NCBI RefSeq assembly: GCF_003597395.2
Contig: NC_133770.1
Location: 77,979,112 to 78,043,111 of the forward strand
Length of the DNA stretch: 64,000 nt
Source of the DNA: Chelonoidis abingdonii
Lineage: Eukaryota > Chordata > Testudines > Testudinidae
Reading direction: 5' to 3'
The position numbers and the translations under genes were made by a program. Of this stretch, positions 44,241 through 54,685 are shown one piece after another. The notes beneath the pieces are model-generated. The model worked only from the letters and a program-made list of their open reading frames with translations. It ran no database searches and had not been told where the DNA came from. Every line of letters begins with the position of its first letter. The stretch's first letter is position 1.

Positions 44241-46242
44241 ACTGCTAAGTACAATTAATGTTGTTTAATGTAAAGGTGTATGTTTAAAAATTAAGTTGCT
44301 TAACTTTCAGTAAGCACTTTGATTTTTGACCTGCTAGCATAGCATTTTGATTGAAATTCCTCCTCTCTTCAGAAGCTGCGCTAGTAGAAATCCTCACATT
44401 GTATACAGTAGAATGAAAGGTTAGATTGAGTTGTTTTTCTACCCAACTATAAAGTGATTTTCTTCTTAAATCTTTTTCCATTTGGCTGCTACTTAGCGTC
44501 TTTTGTCTGCCTAGGGAGGACAGGTGCAATTATTCACCTCTGAGCCCTGGGAAAGAGAATGTAATTCAACATGGCCTTTTATAAAGGAATGTAATTCACT
44601 GCCCCACATACAGGACATTATGTGGGTCAACTAGAATTCTGAAAACTACAAACATAGTCATTGAGGGTGTACTGTGTACAGTGTATTGTACCGAAACAGC
44701 TTGTTTATCTTAAATTTGGTGGAAGGGAAGTAGCAGAATTAGTTATAAATTAGGTCAGGGTGGAATAGTCTTTTTCAGTCACGTAAGGACAAAAATTCTT
44801 TTCTCTGCTACATGAGGGGAAAGGATTTGTGAGGGCTCCCTGCTAACTAGTTCACAGCGATAGGGACTGAAAATAGGGCTGCAAGATGTACACCTATTCA
44901 GATCCTCTATTGCACCTCCTCCCCTGCTGAAGGAGGTGGCTAGGATTCCAAATCCAGAGCCCAAACTGCATTCTGTTTGGAAGGATTTCTCCACCCCCCC
45001 CCCCCCCCCCCCCCGCCCAGGCGTTCCCTAGGACCCAGTTGAGTTACTTAAGCTGAGAACCAAGAGGATTCAGACCATATGTCAAGCTGTGCTAATTTAC
45101 AACTGCAGAACACTTGGCCCACAATGTGCTAGTGTGTATCTACCTACGTAGGATGTTCAGGTGGGTATAGAATAGCAGTAAAATCCCTTAAATAGATACC
45201 TTTTTTTCAGATTTCATCATTTTATCTTTCCCTTTACTAAGAAAATAGCTCATTTTATTATTTATGCTTGTAAAGGATGAGCCTTTCCATTGTAATCCCA
45301 TATTTTCTGCCGTCCAGAAATTTATGACACTTTCAACATTGAGGCTAAAATTTACCAGGTCTGGTCTTTGTCTAAGGTGACATTTTTTTAGAAAATGTGA
45401 GCAGTAACTGTTCTGCTTCTCCAAAACAGTGGAAGTTTGATATAAATTACACTTTTTGCCATTATAAAACTTTGTCCTTGCAATCTTATTTCCCTTCCCC
45501 CCCAACCCGGAGACGCAAGACAATAGGTTTTGTAAGAGATGCAATTTTTTGAGGCTGGTAAATATTTGGTCTTTCCGCTACACTTTATTGATTAATTCAG
45601 GAGCAGAGATCCTTCTTAAACAGATGTACAATATTTTCTCTGTAAGTCCATTTGAATTATGACTTTTAAAAAGTGCAAATGTAGTGATTCAGTGACGGTT
45701 TGTTGCTTCTCTTTGCCCACTTTTACATAGAACCTTCCTCCCTCATTTCAGCTCCAAAAGTATTAATTTGGGGTGAAACGGGACAAAACATTTGTGAACT
45801 TTTACATTTTGCAGCACAAGCGTGGAATGGTAGGTAAACTGAATATAAAAATTTGTCTGTTTATGGTAACAAAATGTAATTTCCTTAAGAGAAAATTCAC
45901 AGACTGCTGTGCGTGTTTCAAATGTTCAGAGTCTGGGAATAAACAGCTGTGCTGCTGTTCTATGACTGTGTGTACCATGTGACAATTACTTTTCCCTCTG
46001 AAATGCTATGAAGTAGAAAGTGAATCACATCATATTAATAATAGGCAGAAAGTATGTTAGAGCTTCTGTGAGGCATTACTACCTTGCATGGCCAGCTTTT
46101 TTTGAAAAGTGCTCTGCTTTTTTAAAGGGACACCATCACTCTGAAACCCTGTCAGTTAGAAAAATTATAATACATTAAAAGTAGTTTCCGGTACAACACC
46201 CGCTTCTCAGTTTCCTGTCAGATTTTGTGCTTTAACCAGCAC
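44241..46242. other. Non-coding stretch with a poly-C tract
   Basis: No gene recognised. A run of 21 C lies at 44994-45014. Minus-strand frames of 71-118 codons near 44779-45544 have no recognised motif. Confidence 0.4.
44994..45014 (+). repeat. Poly-C tract (21 C)
   Basis: Uninterrupted run of C preceded by TTTCTCCA and followed by GCCCAGG. The length is likely variable between individuals or affected by sequencing. Confidence 0.9.
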
Positions 46243-46363
46243 AGGCCCTTATCCTGCAAGCTGCTGTGTGTGGGCAGATCCCAATGGAGGGCCCCATTGA
46301 CTTCATTGTGGCTCCACAGAACACAGAAGTCGGTCTGTGTGCAGCAGCTTGTGGGATCAGGGC
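46243..46363. repeat. Palindromic MITE of the amniote 'atcctgca' type
   Basis: The left arm reads AGGCCCTTATCCTGCAAGCT and the reverse complement of the right arm reads AGCCCTGATCCCACAAGCTG. The arms stay complementary through GCTGCTGYRYRYRGGCAGA, around a centre CCCCATTGACTTCATTG. Such short palindromes are abundant in bird, crocodile and turtle DNA. Confidence 0.6.
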
Positions 46364-47086
46364 TGTATTCCCCATTAAAAGAAAATGTTTTTCATTCCTT
46401 GTTCCTGCGGTGTGAAAGACACACATGCGAAAGGGAAACCAGCCAACTAACTGAAGTTATGGGGGAAACAGTTAAACTGGCTGGAAACAAAATGCCACCA
46501 AATGCAAAAAGTAGACAAATTAAGAATTTTTCCCCCATGTAATCTCTCTCAAGTAAAGAAATCCTAAATGTTACCTGTAACAACAATAGATACATTTTTC
46601 AGACAAATGTATGCTTTAAAAAAAAAAAAAACTTTAAAAGGATTCCAAGGTCAAATTTGCCCTCAATTAGGGAAGCTTTTGCAAAATCTAAGATCAATAG
46701 AAATATTTTAATGACTTTTTTTATTCTATTTGAAGCCAGTTTGGGAACAAATAAATATTCACTTACAGTTTTGGCAGCCCAGTCAATGTAGCATTGTGCT
46801 ACTAAACCCAAAAGGGACAATGACCTAGGCAGATTATAAACAAAAGTAAAACTGACTAGCCTACTTTCACATGCTGAGAGAATGCAATAAATAGTAAAAC
46901 TAATTTTATTTTAAAAGTAACCCTCTCTTCCCCTGGTGCAGCACTTGGGTTGCTTCATGACAGTTTTTAGAAATAATACACATTTTAAATATCAAACTAA
47001 TGTGCAATAAATAAAATCAAAGACAGTGGCAGGGAGGGAAAAGAGGGAAATGACTTCACTATGACTTGTCTTGCAGTGATGTAACT
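46364..47086. other. Non-coding stretch, nothing recognised
   Basis: AT-rich with an A run at about 46618-46631. No gene or repeat boundary. Confidence 0.35.
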
Positions 47087-48980
47087 CTGACAGGTTCCCC
47101 CCAGGGTGACACCTGGAATTGGGGTACCACTGAGCCTTCTGATCCATCAGCCTGGGCTCCCTCTCACACTGTGCTGCAGTTACAAGCTGCAGACATGCTC
47201 CTGGTCTTAGGGCTTGGCTACACTGAAGAGTTGCAGCGCTGGTGAAGGGGTTACAGCGCTGCAACTCACTCTGTGTACACACAAAGCCCAGCCAGCGCTG
47301 CAACTCTCTGGCTGCAGCGCTGGCTGTACACCTGGTCTGATTGGGGTGTAGCGATTCCAGCGCTGGTGATGCAGCGCTGCTCATCAGGTGTGGACACCAA
47401 CAGCGCTGTTATTGGCCTCCAGGGTATTAAGAGGTATCCCAGAATTCCTGTCCACAACAAACCGGAAGAATGGCTGAACTATGAGCTCCCCGGAGCTACT
47501 TATCTAAAAACAAACACAGCTGCTCTTTGCTCCAGCGAGCGAGCCGAGGCGAGTCTTTGGAATGTTCACAGCTGTTTGCTTGAGGAGAGAGGGGAGGGGG
47601 GAGTCCGTGTTGAGCAGCTGCTTATGTGGTCTGAAGGCTATTTAGGAGTGCATAATTTGCATTTAGTGAATAGGATGTGGGTGGGAGAAGGGTCAAAACT
47701 TTTAAAATGATTGAAGGTAGATGCTGTGTATCTTCCAGTCCTTAGAACTTGCAAGGCAGGGAGCTGAGAACAGTGTCAGCTCCAAAAATCCACTCTCTCT
47801 GTCTCCCCCACGCTCCCTGTCACACTCCACCTCACCCCCCTCTTTTGAAAAGCACATTGCAGCCACTTGAATGCTGGAATAGCTGCCCACAATGCACCAC
47901 TCCCAACAGCGCTGCAAATGCTGCAAATGTGGCCACACTGCAGCGCTGGTAGCTGTCAGTGTGGCCACACTGCAGCGCTGTTCCTGCGCAGCTGTACGAC
48001 CACAGCTGTAACTCCCAGTGCTGCACATTTCCAAGTGTAGCCAAGCTCTTACACTTCCACCAGCATACACACAGATAGGGACACACCCAGCTGCAGTTAC
48101 ATGCAGTCTGTCTGAGCAGCCACTGCATGTGAACCAACAAAAGAGAGGATACAGCCAAAATAACCCCCAGCCTTCCAGCCTAGGACCCCAGAGCTGTACC
48201 ATCTTGCCCTGGTCCAAACACCAACCAGTATGAATTTATTATCCAGTTCGCCTTCCCTTCAATGTGGAGAGGAAATGCAAAAGCCCCTCTGAACCAAGAT
48301 TCCCATGCATTTCCCTCCAACTACCTGGTTTGATTAAAACATAAAATAAATGTATTAACTACAAAAGATAGATTTTAAGTGATTGTAAGGGATTTCAAAC
48401 AGATCAAAGCAGATTAGCTAGCAAATAAACAAATTAAGATTACTATACTAGGTAGATTGGATATGAATTAGCAGATTCTCACCCTAACTGATGGTACAGG
48501 CAGGCTGAAGATTATTAAGGGGCAAAGTGCACTTGCTTTACAGCTTGGAATCCCCAGGTTTTTCATACACAGGCTAGAAATCCCTTTAGCCTGGGTCCAG
48601 CACTTCTCCCAGTTCAATCTTTGTTCCTCAGGTGTTTCCAGGAGTATTTTTGTGTGGGGAGTGAAGAACAACCGCTGATGTTACTCCCGCCTTATATACC
48701 TTTAGCATACGGCAGAAACCCTTTGTTTCAAAACTTGATTCCCAGACCGGTTTGTGGAAAAATACAGACATCCCAAGATGAAGTCCAGACACATATGATC
48801 TTGTCACCTGCCCTTGCAGTGTTATAGTAGCCAATGCTTACAGGCTGGACAAACACCCACAGGAAGGTTAAGCTATTCCACAGTCCATTGTCTTTGCTGA
48901 TGGGCCGTCAGCCCCATCTGGCTTCTTCACTATTCTACCTGAAAGGCTAGCTGTGGGTGTCCAATATTTTGCTCTTGACC
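47087..48980 (-). mobile_element. ERV-type LTR, antisense, split by a Harbinger-like element
   Basis: The left end near CTGACAGGTTCCCCCCAGGG and the later text GACCCCAGAGCTGTACCATC, TTAACTACAAAAGATAGATT and CTAGAAATCCCTTTAGCCTG match, from memory, one abundant turtle LTR in antisense view. The part left of 47209 and the part right of 48052 are continuous once the 47210-48048 insert is removed. The right boundary lies somewhere between 48960 and 49020, where DIRS text begins. No internal retroviral genes are present. Confidence 0.65.
47210..48048. mobile_element. Harbinger-like non-autonomous transposon, 839 bp
   Basis: The left end is GGGCTTGGCTACACTGAAG and the reverse complement of the right end is GAGCTTGGCTACACTTGG. 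The 3-bp duplication TTA is at 47207-47209 and 48049-48051, the TWA-type target of PIF/Harbinger elements. Subterminal CAGCGCTG palindromes are repeated more than ten times near both ends (for example 47236-47300 and 47935-47985). A hAT origin is less likely because the duplication is 3 bp. No transposase is recognised; the 145- and 171-codon frames are not supported. Confidence 0.7.
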
Positions 48981-49539
48981 AGGAACGAGTCCAGGATCTA
49001 GAGCAGGCCCTTTCATGATCAGCAGGTTTGACCATCTGATATGTGCTCCCCCCCCGCCATTCCATTAATTCCAAGGATGTTAAAGAAGATAAGACCAAGA
49101 GGAGGCTTGGGTTATACAAATAGCTCCTGCCTGGCCTCCCCAATTCTGGTTTTTGGATCCACTGATCCTATCTAAACATCAGTTCTTCATGTTTCTGATC
49201 CAGAATGACATGATATTGCAGAATCATGGTCTAGTCCTGTATCCAAATCCAGCATCTCTGCATCTCAATATGAATGGTATCTGGATGTCCATATTAGGTA
49301 AGAAATGTTCATCAGCAGTAGAGAACATCTTAGTTCAGATCATGAAATCATTTACTAGAATAGATATTCTGGAAAAGGGAAGAATTTTTCTTCAGGGCCT
49401 CTATCTAGGAGTCATACACTCTGTTCTGTTCTGATTATTTTGGATTATTTGTTATCTCTAAAACATTCAGGACTATTTGCAGGATTTTGGAAAGGTCTAA
49501 TATGAATTTTTCTTCCCATAAGGAAGATTGCTCCAATGT

Positions 49540-50170
49540 GGGATTTAAATCTAGTGCTTTCTTCTCTTATGGACCCCCTCTCTTCCATCCCTGCTTTGAA
49601 CCACTACCAAAGTGTCCAATTCATCTATTGTCTATGAAGGTAGGGGTTTTGGTACCACACATGTAGAATACATGAATTGAAGGCCTTAATGATAAGCTCT
49701 CCTTGTATGGTTTTTCATATGGACAGGTAATTGAGACCACAACATCTTTTTAATTCTAAATTTTTATTAATTTTCATATCAATCAGTTTGTTCACTTACC
49801 AGTCTTTTTCACCAAAACTGATTAATCTTCAGCTAAAACTAAACTACATAACTTTGAATGTAAAAATTTTTTTTATTATGCTATCCGAATAGAACTACAA
49901 AAGTTTTTGTTGCTTATGGTAATAAATCTAAAGGAATGGCCATTTCACCACACAGACTTTAAAATGGAAATCTAATGGTATTAGGACTGCATATAATATT
50001 AGTAAGTGAAGTCCTCCTCCAAACATTTGGATTCACTCTACCAGGGCACCGGCAACGTCAGTAGCACATTTAAGTAGGGTGCCAATTTTGGAAATTTGTA
50101 GAGCAGTTATCTGGACTTCAGGCCACACATTTACAAAACATTATTCATTAGTGACAGCTGCCCAGTCAGA
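49540..50170 (+). pseudogene. DIRS-like tyrosine recombinase, degenerate
   Basis: Pieces include a DLNLVLSSLM block, a stop-rich AT-rich middle (49730-49930), a WPFHHTDFK-like block near 49950, HSTRATATSVAHL, and a C-terminal block where GHTFTKHYS keeps the conserved His and the expected Tyr context. In living elements this recombinase inserts a circular DNA copy by a cut-and-reseal mechanism. It compares directly with the recombinase remnant at 34855-34905. Confidence 0.65.
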
Positions 50171-50319
50171 TGCCCGTTTGGAAGGGTAGTTCTGAAATCT
50201 CTTTTCAAATAGGTCCTAGCTCCCACCTCTATTGAAGAGGACTACTAGCTAATCATCATGAGTGATTAGCTAGTAAGTGCACATGTGCAGTACATGAAGT
50301 TATTTACCTTAGAGTAGCT

Positions 50320-50632
50320 GTGGTTCTTCAAGATATTTGCACATGTGGATCCTATGACCAGCCCTTCTTTCTCACAACTTGTAGTCCTATAAATGGGGAT
50401 TCTGGGCAGTGAATTAACTGAGCGGCAGTGGAGGTCACCTTGCTCCTTATGACCTTGGTGAGGGGGTGAGGACACAGGGACCTAGAGAGTGCACATGGAT
50501 GATTCATACTGAACCCTGCTAGTGAAAATATTCCAAACGGCTGTGCTAGTGCAGCCACACACCATGAGTGGGATCCATGAGATGTGCAAACATCTCAAAG
50601 GTGTATTGTAAGGTAAGTAACTGTTTGGGTTG
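50320..50632 (+). repeat. DIRS terminal inverted segment
   Basis: TTCAAGATATTTGCACATGT with GGATCC at 50335-50360 faces GGGATCCATGAGATGTGCAA at 50569-50590. The two form a stem around an untranslated 3' region of about 210 bp. Confidence 0.65.
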
Positions 50633-51089
50633 TTTTTTTTTGCTACTCTTGTATACTCAGGCAGATATTAAAGCTATAAACACCACTGAAAAAACTGTCT
50701 TCAGATGCTTTCAACAATTGAGGAGGGATGAACTGAGGGAAGAAGCTGGGTAGATCTTTGGCAGCTCCTCATCTGAGGAACTAAAGTGAAAACATAGGAT
50801 CACAGAAAGGTTGGACTCAGAGGGATCTTGAGAAGTCATAAAGTCCAGTTACCTGTGCTAAGGCAAGACTAAGTAAATCTAGGCCATCCTTCACAGATAT
50901 TTGTCTAACCTGTTCTTCAAAACCTCCAATGATGGAGGTTCCACAACCTCCCTTAGAAACCCATTCCAGAGTTTTGCTATTTTTATAGTTACAAAGCTTA
51001 AGCCCATTACTACTTGTCCTACTTCCAGTGGACATGGAGAACAAATTGTCACAGTTCTCTTTATAACAATCCTTAATATATTTGAAGAC

Positions 51090-51369
51090 TTATCGGGTTC
51101 CCCTCAGTAGGCTTTTCTCAAGACTATTTATGCCCAATTTTTTAAATCTTTCCCCAGAGGCCAGATTTTCTAAACCTTCTATCATTTTTATTGTTCTTTG
51201 AATGCTTTCCAGTTTGTCCACATCTTTCCTCAAACATGGCTCCCAGAATTGGATGAAGTACTCCAGGTGAGATCTCACCGGTGCTGAGTAGAGTGGGAAC
51301 AGTTATTTCCTGTGTCTTATATACTGCACTCCTGTTAATACACCCCAGAATAATACTGGCCTTTCCCAT
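51090..51369 (-). pseudogene. CR1 ORF2 C-terminal fragment
   Basis: Minus-strand frames here read MRSHLEYFIQFWEPCLRKDV then KLESIQRTIKMIEGLENLAS, matching the C-terminal region of CR1 ORF2 (compare TTKMIRGMEQLLYEERL at 32610-32660). Two overlapping frames share it because of a frameshift. Not a host gene. Confidence 0.7.
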
Positions 51370-51630
51370 AACTGCATCATGTCATTGACTCCCATTCAAT
51401 TTCTGATCCACTATAACTCCCAGATCCTTTTCAGCAGTGCTACCACCTAGCCAGTTATTTCCCATGTTGTAGCTGTGCATTCAAGTTTTCCTTCCCAAGT
51501 ATAGTACTTTCCACTTGTCTTTATTGAATTTTATTGTGTTAATTTCAGAGCAATTCTCCATTTTTTTCCAGGTTGTTTTTAATTCTAATCCTATCCTCCA
51601 GAGTGGTTGCAACCCCTCCAACTTGTTGTC

Positions 51631-53034
51631 CAGGAGCGGCTCTAGGCACTAGCAAAACAAGCAGGTGTTTGGGGCGGCACATTTGCAGGGGGCAGCATTC
51701 GGGCCATCCTTTTGTTTGTTTTTTACTCACTTCCTCCCCTCTCACAACCCTGCAGAAGTGGAACCACGGAGCAGCTGGGGATCCAGCATGGGAGCTGAGA
51801 ACCCATGGGGCCCTGGGAGCTGTAGTTCCTTGCCTAGCTCCCTGCCTATAGAGCCAAACCTGGGGCAGGGAAAGAACTACATTTCCCAGCAATCCCTTGG
51901 CAGCTATCAACAGGAAAGGGAGGGGTAGGGAGTGAGGTAGCTGAGCTATGCTGCAACTTGCTGTGAGTCAAAAGGGGTGGCACTGTGAATGGGGAACAAG
52001 TATGCCCAAGGAGTAGGCTTTGCCCCAGATATCCCCTTCATAAGACTCCCCTAGCCTGGATTAGGGATACTGGTATGACCTCACCTTGCAGCCCCCAAAG
52101 AAGGAACTGGCTGGTCTAAATGGACAGTGCCTCTCTCTATCTGAAGCCTAGCAAGGGAGGTATGTGGATCCCACTAGAATTTAAAATGAAAAGTAATGGA
52201 GGGGAGGCTCTGGATCTGGGCAGCTTTAGATACAGTACCAGGCACTTAGGAGGATTTCCACTTCTGAGCCATGGAAGCAGAAATTGACTTTTCCCTTCCA
52301 AATATAGCTAATATTCAGAAAGGGAATCTAGCACCTGCCTTCCAGATTTTAACACCCTCAAAATTCAGGAGTGCTCAAGCTCAATTTGGGCAGCTGTTAC
52401 TTCATTTCTCCCAAATCAAATATACTGATTCACTGTAACTTGCTGTAGAAAAAGTAAGACAAATGCTTCCCAGTGGTTTTTAGGACTGGAATTGCTATTT
52501 TCAACAGCCATTGCCTTTTTTTCTTTGTCTTCCTTTTAAACAAATAAAACTAAAATGATATTGCATTGGCAAATTCCCCATAGAAAGAAAGAGTGGAACA
52601 CAAGAATAAAGACACCTCAACTTTTCCTCATTTATGTCGGACAGTCTTATAATATGCATCCAGATATCCTCCAATTACACAAGCTGAAAATTGTTCCACT
52701 TTACTGCAGTTCTGTTACCACATGGGAACCAATCCTGCCTGTGTTCTGTGCACATCCAAAATTCCTGCTGAATGACCTGCCCTGGGAGCAAGTTACCAGT
52801 GACCCAGGGCTGGGACAGCAGGAAGGTGCAGGTTGAGGGGAGAGCCCTGGACTGGGATGGCAGGGGGGTGGAGGGAGCGCCGATGGGAGAGAAAGGGAGG
52901 AGCTAGCGCTGGGGCAGCAGGGAGTGTAGGTGGGGGAGGAGAACCCAGGGCTGGGGCAGCAGGGGAATGGAGGGAGGGAGTCCAGGGCTGGGGTTGAGGG
53001 CAGCCAAAAATCAAAAAACCTAGAGCTGGCCCTG
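51631..53034. mobile_element. hAT non-autonomous element, 1404 bp, perfect 8-bp target duplication
   Basis: The left end is CAGGAGCGGCTCTAGG and the reverse complement of the right end is CAGGGCCAGCTCTAGG. The duplication TTGTTGTC is at 51623-51630 and 53035-53042. It interrupts an antisense CR1, whose text continues on both sides. The right quarter (52800-53002) is a G-rich minisatellite. No transposase was recognised, so it depends on another element; open frames up to 121 codons have no motif. Confidence 0.9.
52803..53002 (+). repeat. G-rich minisatellite within the hAT
   Basis: Irregular units share CAGGGCTGGGRCAGCAGG and GGGGGTGGAGGGAG phrases, about four units of 45-60 bp. G-quadruplex prone. 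It explains the overlapping Pro-rich frames on the minus strand. Confidence 0.7.
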
Positions 53035-53550
53035 TTGTTGTCATCCACAAATTATATAAGTATACTCTCCACTCCATTATCCAAGTCATTAATGAAAATA
53101 TTGAATAGTACTGGACCCAGGACTGACCCCTATGGAACGCCATAGTTAGGCCTCCTAGTTATACAGCGAACCATTGATAACTACTCTTTGAATACAGTTT
53201 TTCAACAAGTTGTGCACCCACCTTATACTAATTCCATCTAGTCCACATTTCCTAAGGTTGCTTATGAAAATGCCATGTGGGACTGTGTTAAAAGCCTTAC
53301 TAAAATGAAGATTTATCATGTCTGCTGCTTACTCCTCATCCACCAAGGCCAGTAACCCTGTCAAAAATAGGAAATTAATTTGATTTGGCATGATATGTTT
53401 TTGACAAATCCATGCTGGCTATTCCTTGTACCTTATCCTCCAGGTGTGTACAAACTGATTGTTTAATAATTTATCCCAGTATCATTCCAGGTGTCAAAGC
53501 TAGACTGACTGGTCTATAATTTCCTGGGTCCTCTTTGTTGCCGTTTTCAG

Positions 53551-54114
53551 AAATCACATGCTGCCATCAAGGCTAAATGGTAGTTGGCTGGTGGTGTCAG
53601 TACATAGTTAGCAAACGAGACAAGGCTCAGAGAGGTTGTCTCAAATATATCCTATGCCTATGTGACGTTATTTGGAGCTTTAAAAAACAAGGAGCCATGC
53701 AGCTGCCAACAGTGTGCCGCTTACTGAGGCACTCAGAGTAAAGGACTCAGGATTTCTGTAAGATGTTCGTGACTGCCCAGTCCACTGAGCATTTTCAGGT
53801 AGCAGTAGGAAATGGTATCACAAAGGTATGAATTTCTGATACAAAGATGTTTCAGGAAAAATTAAAATACATCCTACATAAATTGTGTAGCTGAAAAGAT
53901 GAGCCAGTTTCATACCTTGCTCAAGATGTGGTTTTCCATGAGAAGGTTTTGGGCAAAAATAATGCCAAGATTTCTTTTTATTTAAAGCTGTGGCATAGGT
54001 AACTATGTAACTGGTTATGAACTAATTGTCTGCACATTGGATATTTACATTCCGGAGTGCTGTCTGCAGAGGGCACTACCACAATGTTAAGCAGAGCTGA
54101 TGCAGCATGTTATG
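53551..54114. other. Non-coding stretch between CR1 and hairpin-array hAT
   Basis: No gene or repeat boundary recognised. Confidence 0.4.
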
Positions 54115-54122
54115 ATTTAGAG

Positions 54123-54677
54123 CAGGGATCCCCAACGTGGGCGCCCGCAGGGGCATCTTAATGTGCCAGCGTCCTGGCCCCCGGGAGAGCACCCGCCAAA
54201 TGCCGCAGTGGCATTTTGGCGAGGACGCCTCTCGATGATGACGCTTGTCGCTGACAAGTGATGTTATTGAGAGGCGTTGCCCCGAGTTTCGGCGGGGACG
54301 CCTCTCGCTGATGTCGCTTGCCGTCAACAAGTGATGTCAGCAAGAGGTGTCGCCCCCAAATTTCGGCGGGGAAGCATCTCGATGACGTCGCTTGTCGATG
54401 GCAAGCTACGTCATCGAGAGGCATCGCCCCTGAATTTCGGCAGGGACGCCTCTCGCTGATGCTGCTTGCCATCAACAAGTGATGTCATCGAGAGGCGTTG
54501 CTCCCAAATTTCAGCGGGGATGCCTCTCGGTGACGTTGCTTGTCAGCGGCAAGTGACTTCATTGAGAGGTGTCGCCGCCGAAATGCTGCCGAAATTCAGT
54601 GGCATTTCGGCGGGTGCTCCACCGCCGCAGTGGTCCTTCGGCTGGCACCCATCAGCCGAAAAGGTTGGGGACCACTG
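54123..54677. mobile_element. hAT MITE carrying a hairpin tandem array, 555 bp
   Basis: The left end is CAGGGATCCCCAACGTGG and the reverse complement of the right end is CAGTGGTCCCCAACCTTTTC. The flanks ATTTAGAG (54115-54122) and ATTTACAG (54678-54685) form an 8-bp duplication with one mismatch. Subterminal inverted repeats (GGGAGAGCACCCGCC at left, GGCGGGTGCTCCACC at right) flank an array of five 73-74-bp units at 54225-54593. Open frames on both strands reflect the palindromic units and are not genes. Confidence 0.9.
54225..54593 (+). repeat. Five-unit tandem array of hairpin-forming repeats
   Basis: Unit starts are 54225, 54298, 54372, 54446 and 54520, giving spacings of 73, 74, 74 and 74. 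Each unit is itself an imperfect palindrome. In unit three, CTCGATGACGTCGCTTG is matched by CAAGCTACGTCATCGAG with one mismatch in 17, around a loop of about 7 bases. The linker between stems carries AATTTCGGCGGGG. CpG dinucleotides are frequent in unit three and less so in the others, where TG/CA replace them. Confidence 0.92.
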
Positions 54678-54685
54678 ATTTACAG

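Larger units (their letters stand above)
49020..50632 (+). mobile_element. DIRS-like element, 3' fragment with tyrosine recombinase
   Basis: The fragment begins in the RNase H to recombinase linker: PAIPLIPRMLKKIRPRGGLG near 49057, then HGLVLYPNPASLHLNMNG near 49225. It runs through the recombinase: DLNLVLSSLMDPLSFHPCFE near 49550, HSTRATATSVAHLS near 50030-50075 with a catalytic-type Arg, and WTSGHTFTKHYSL-like text near 50110. It ends with DIRS terminal sequence: TTCTTCAAGATATTTGCACA with GTGGATCC and, inverted, GGATCCATGAGATGTGCAAA before 50632. Stops and frameshifts throughout. The 5' half of the element is absent. Confidence 0.75.
50790..53550 (-). mobile_element. CR1 LINE, antisense, split by a 1.4-kb hAT
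   Basis: The 3' end is near 50790 (AACATAGGATCACAGAAAGG). The minus strand then reads the ORF2 end (frame at 51090-51369 with ILGCINRSAVYKTQEITVPT and a LESIQRTIKMIEGL-like block). It continues on the far side of the hAT with the antisense of the RT region, e.g. GGACCCAGGACTGACCCC near 53112 and AATCCATGCTGGCTATTCC near 53407. It ends at about 53550 by 5' truncation. Confidence 0.85.

Noticed and set aside
46619..46632. Poly-A tract as evidence of a processed gene copy
   Set aside because: No upstream coding-like sequence or flanking duplication seen.
47273..47710. 145-codon frame and the 171-codon minus frame at 47702-48217
   Set aside because: Within or across the end of the Harbinger-like element; Ala/Cys/Leu-rich text from CAGCGCTG repeats, no transposase motif.
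51545..51910. 121-codon minus-strand frame
   Set aside because: Crosses the left end of the hAT into CR1 text; no motif, produced by GC-rich composition.
52701..53143. Pro/Ser-rich frames of 115-116 codons on the minus strand
   Set aside because: They are the reverse reading of the G-rich minisatellite and run past the hAT end.
54158..54478. Open frames on both strands inside the hairpin array
   Set aside because: They repeat the same peptide pieces on both strands because the units are palindromic; no independent coding evidence.
54225..54593. Regular repeats with equal spacing, reminiscent of a CRISPR array
   Set aside because: Vertebrate DNA; the whole unit repeats without unique spacers, and the array is inside a hAT element with terminal repeats and a target duplication.
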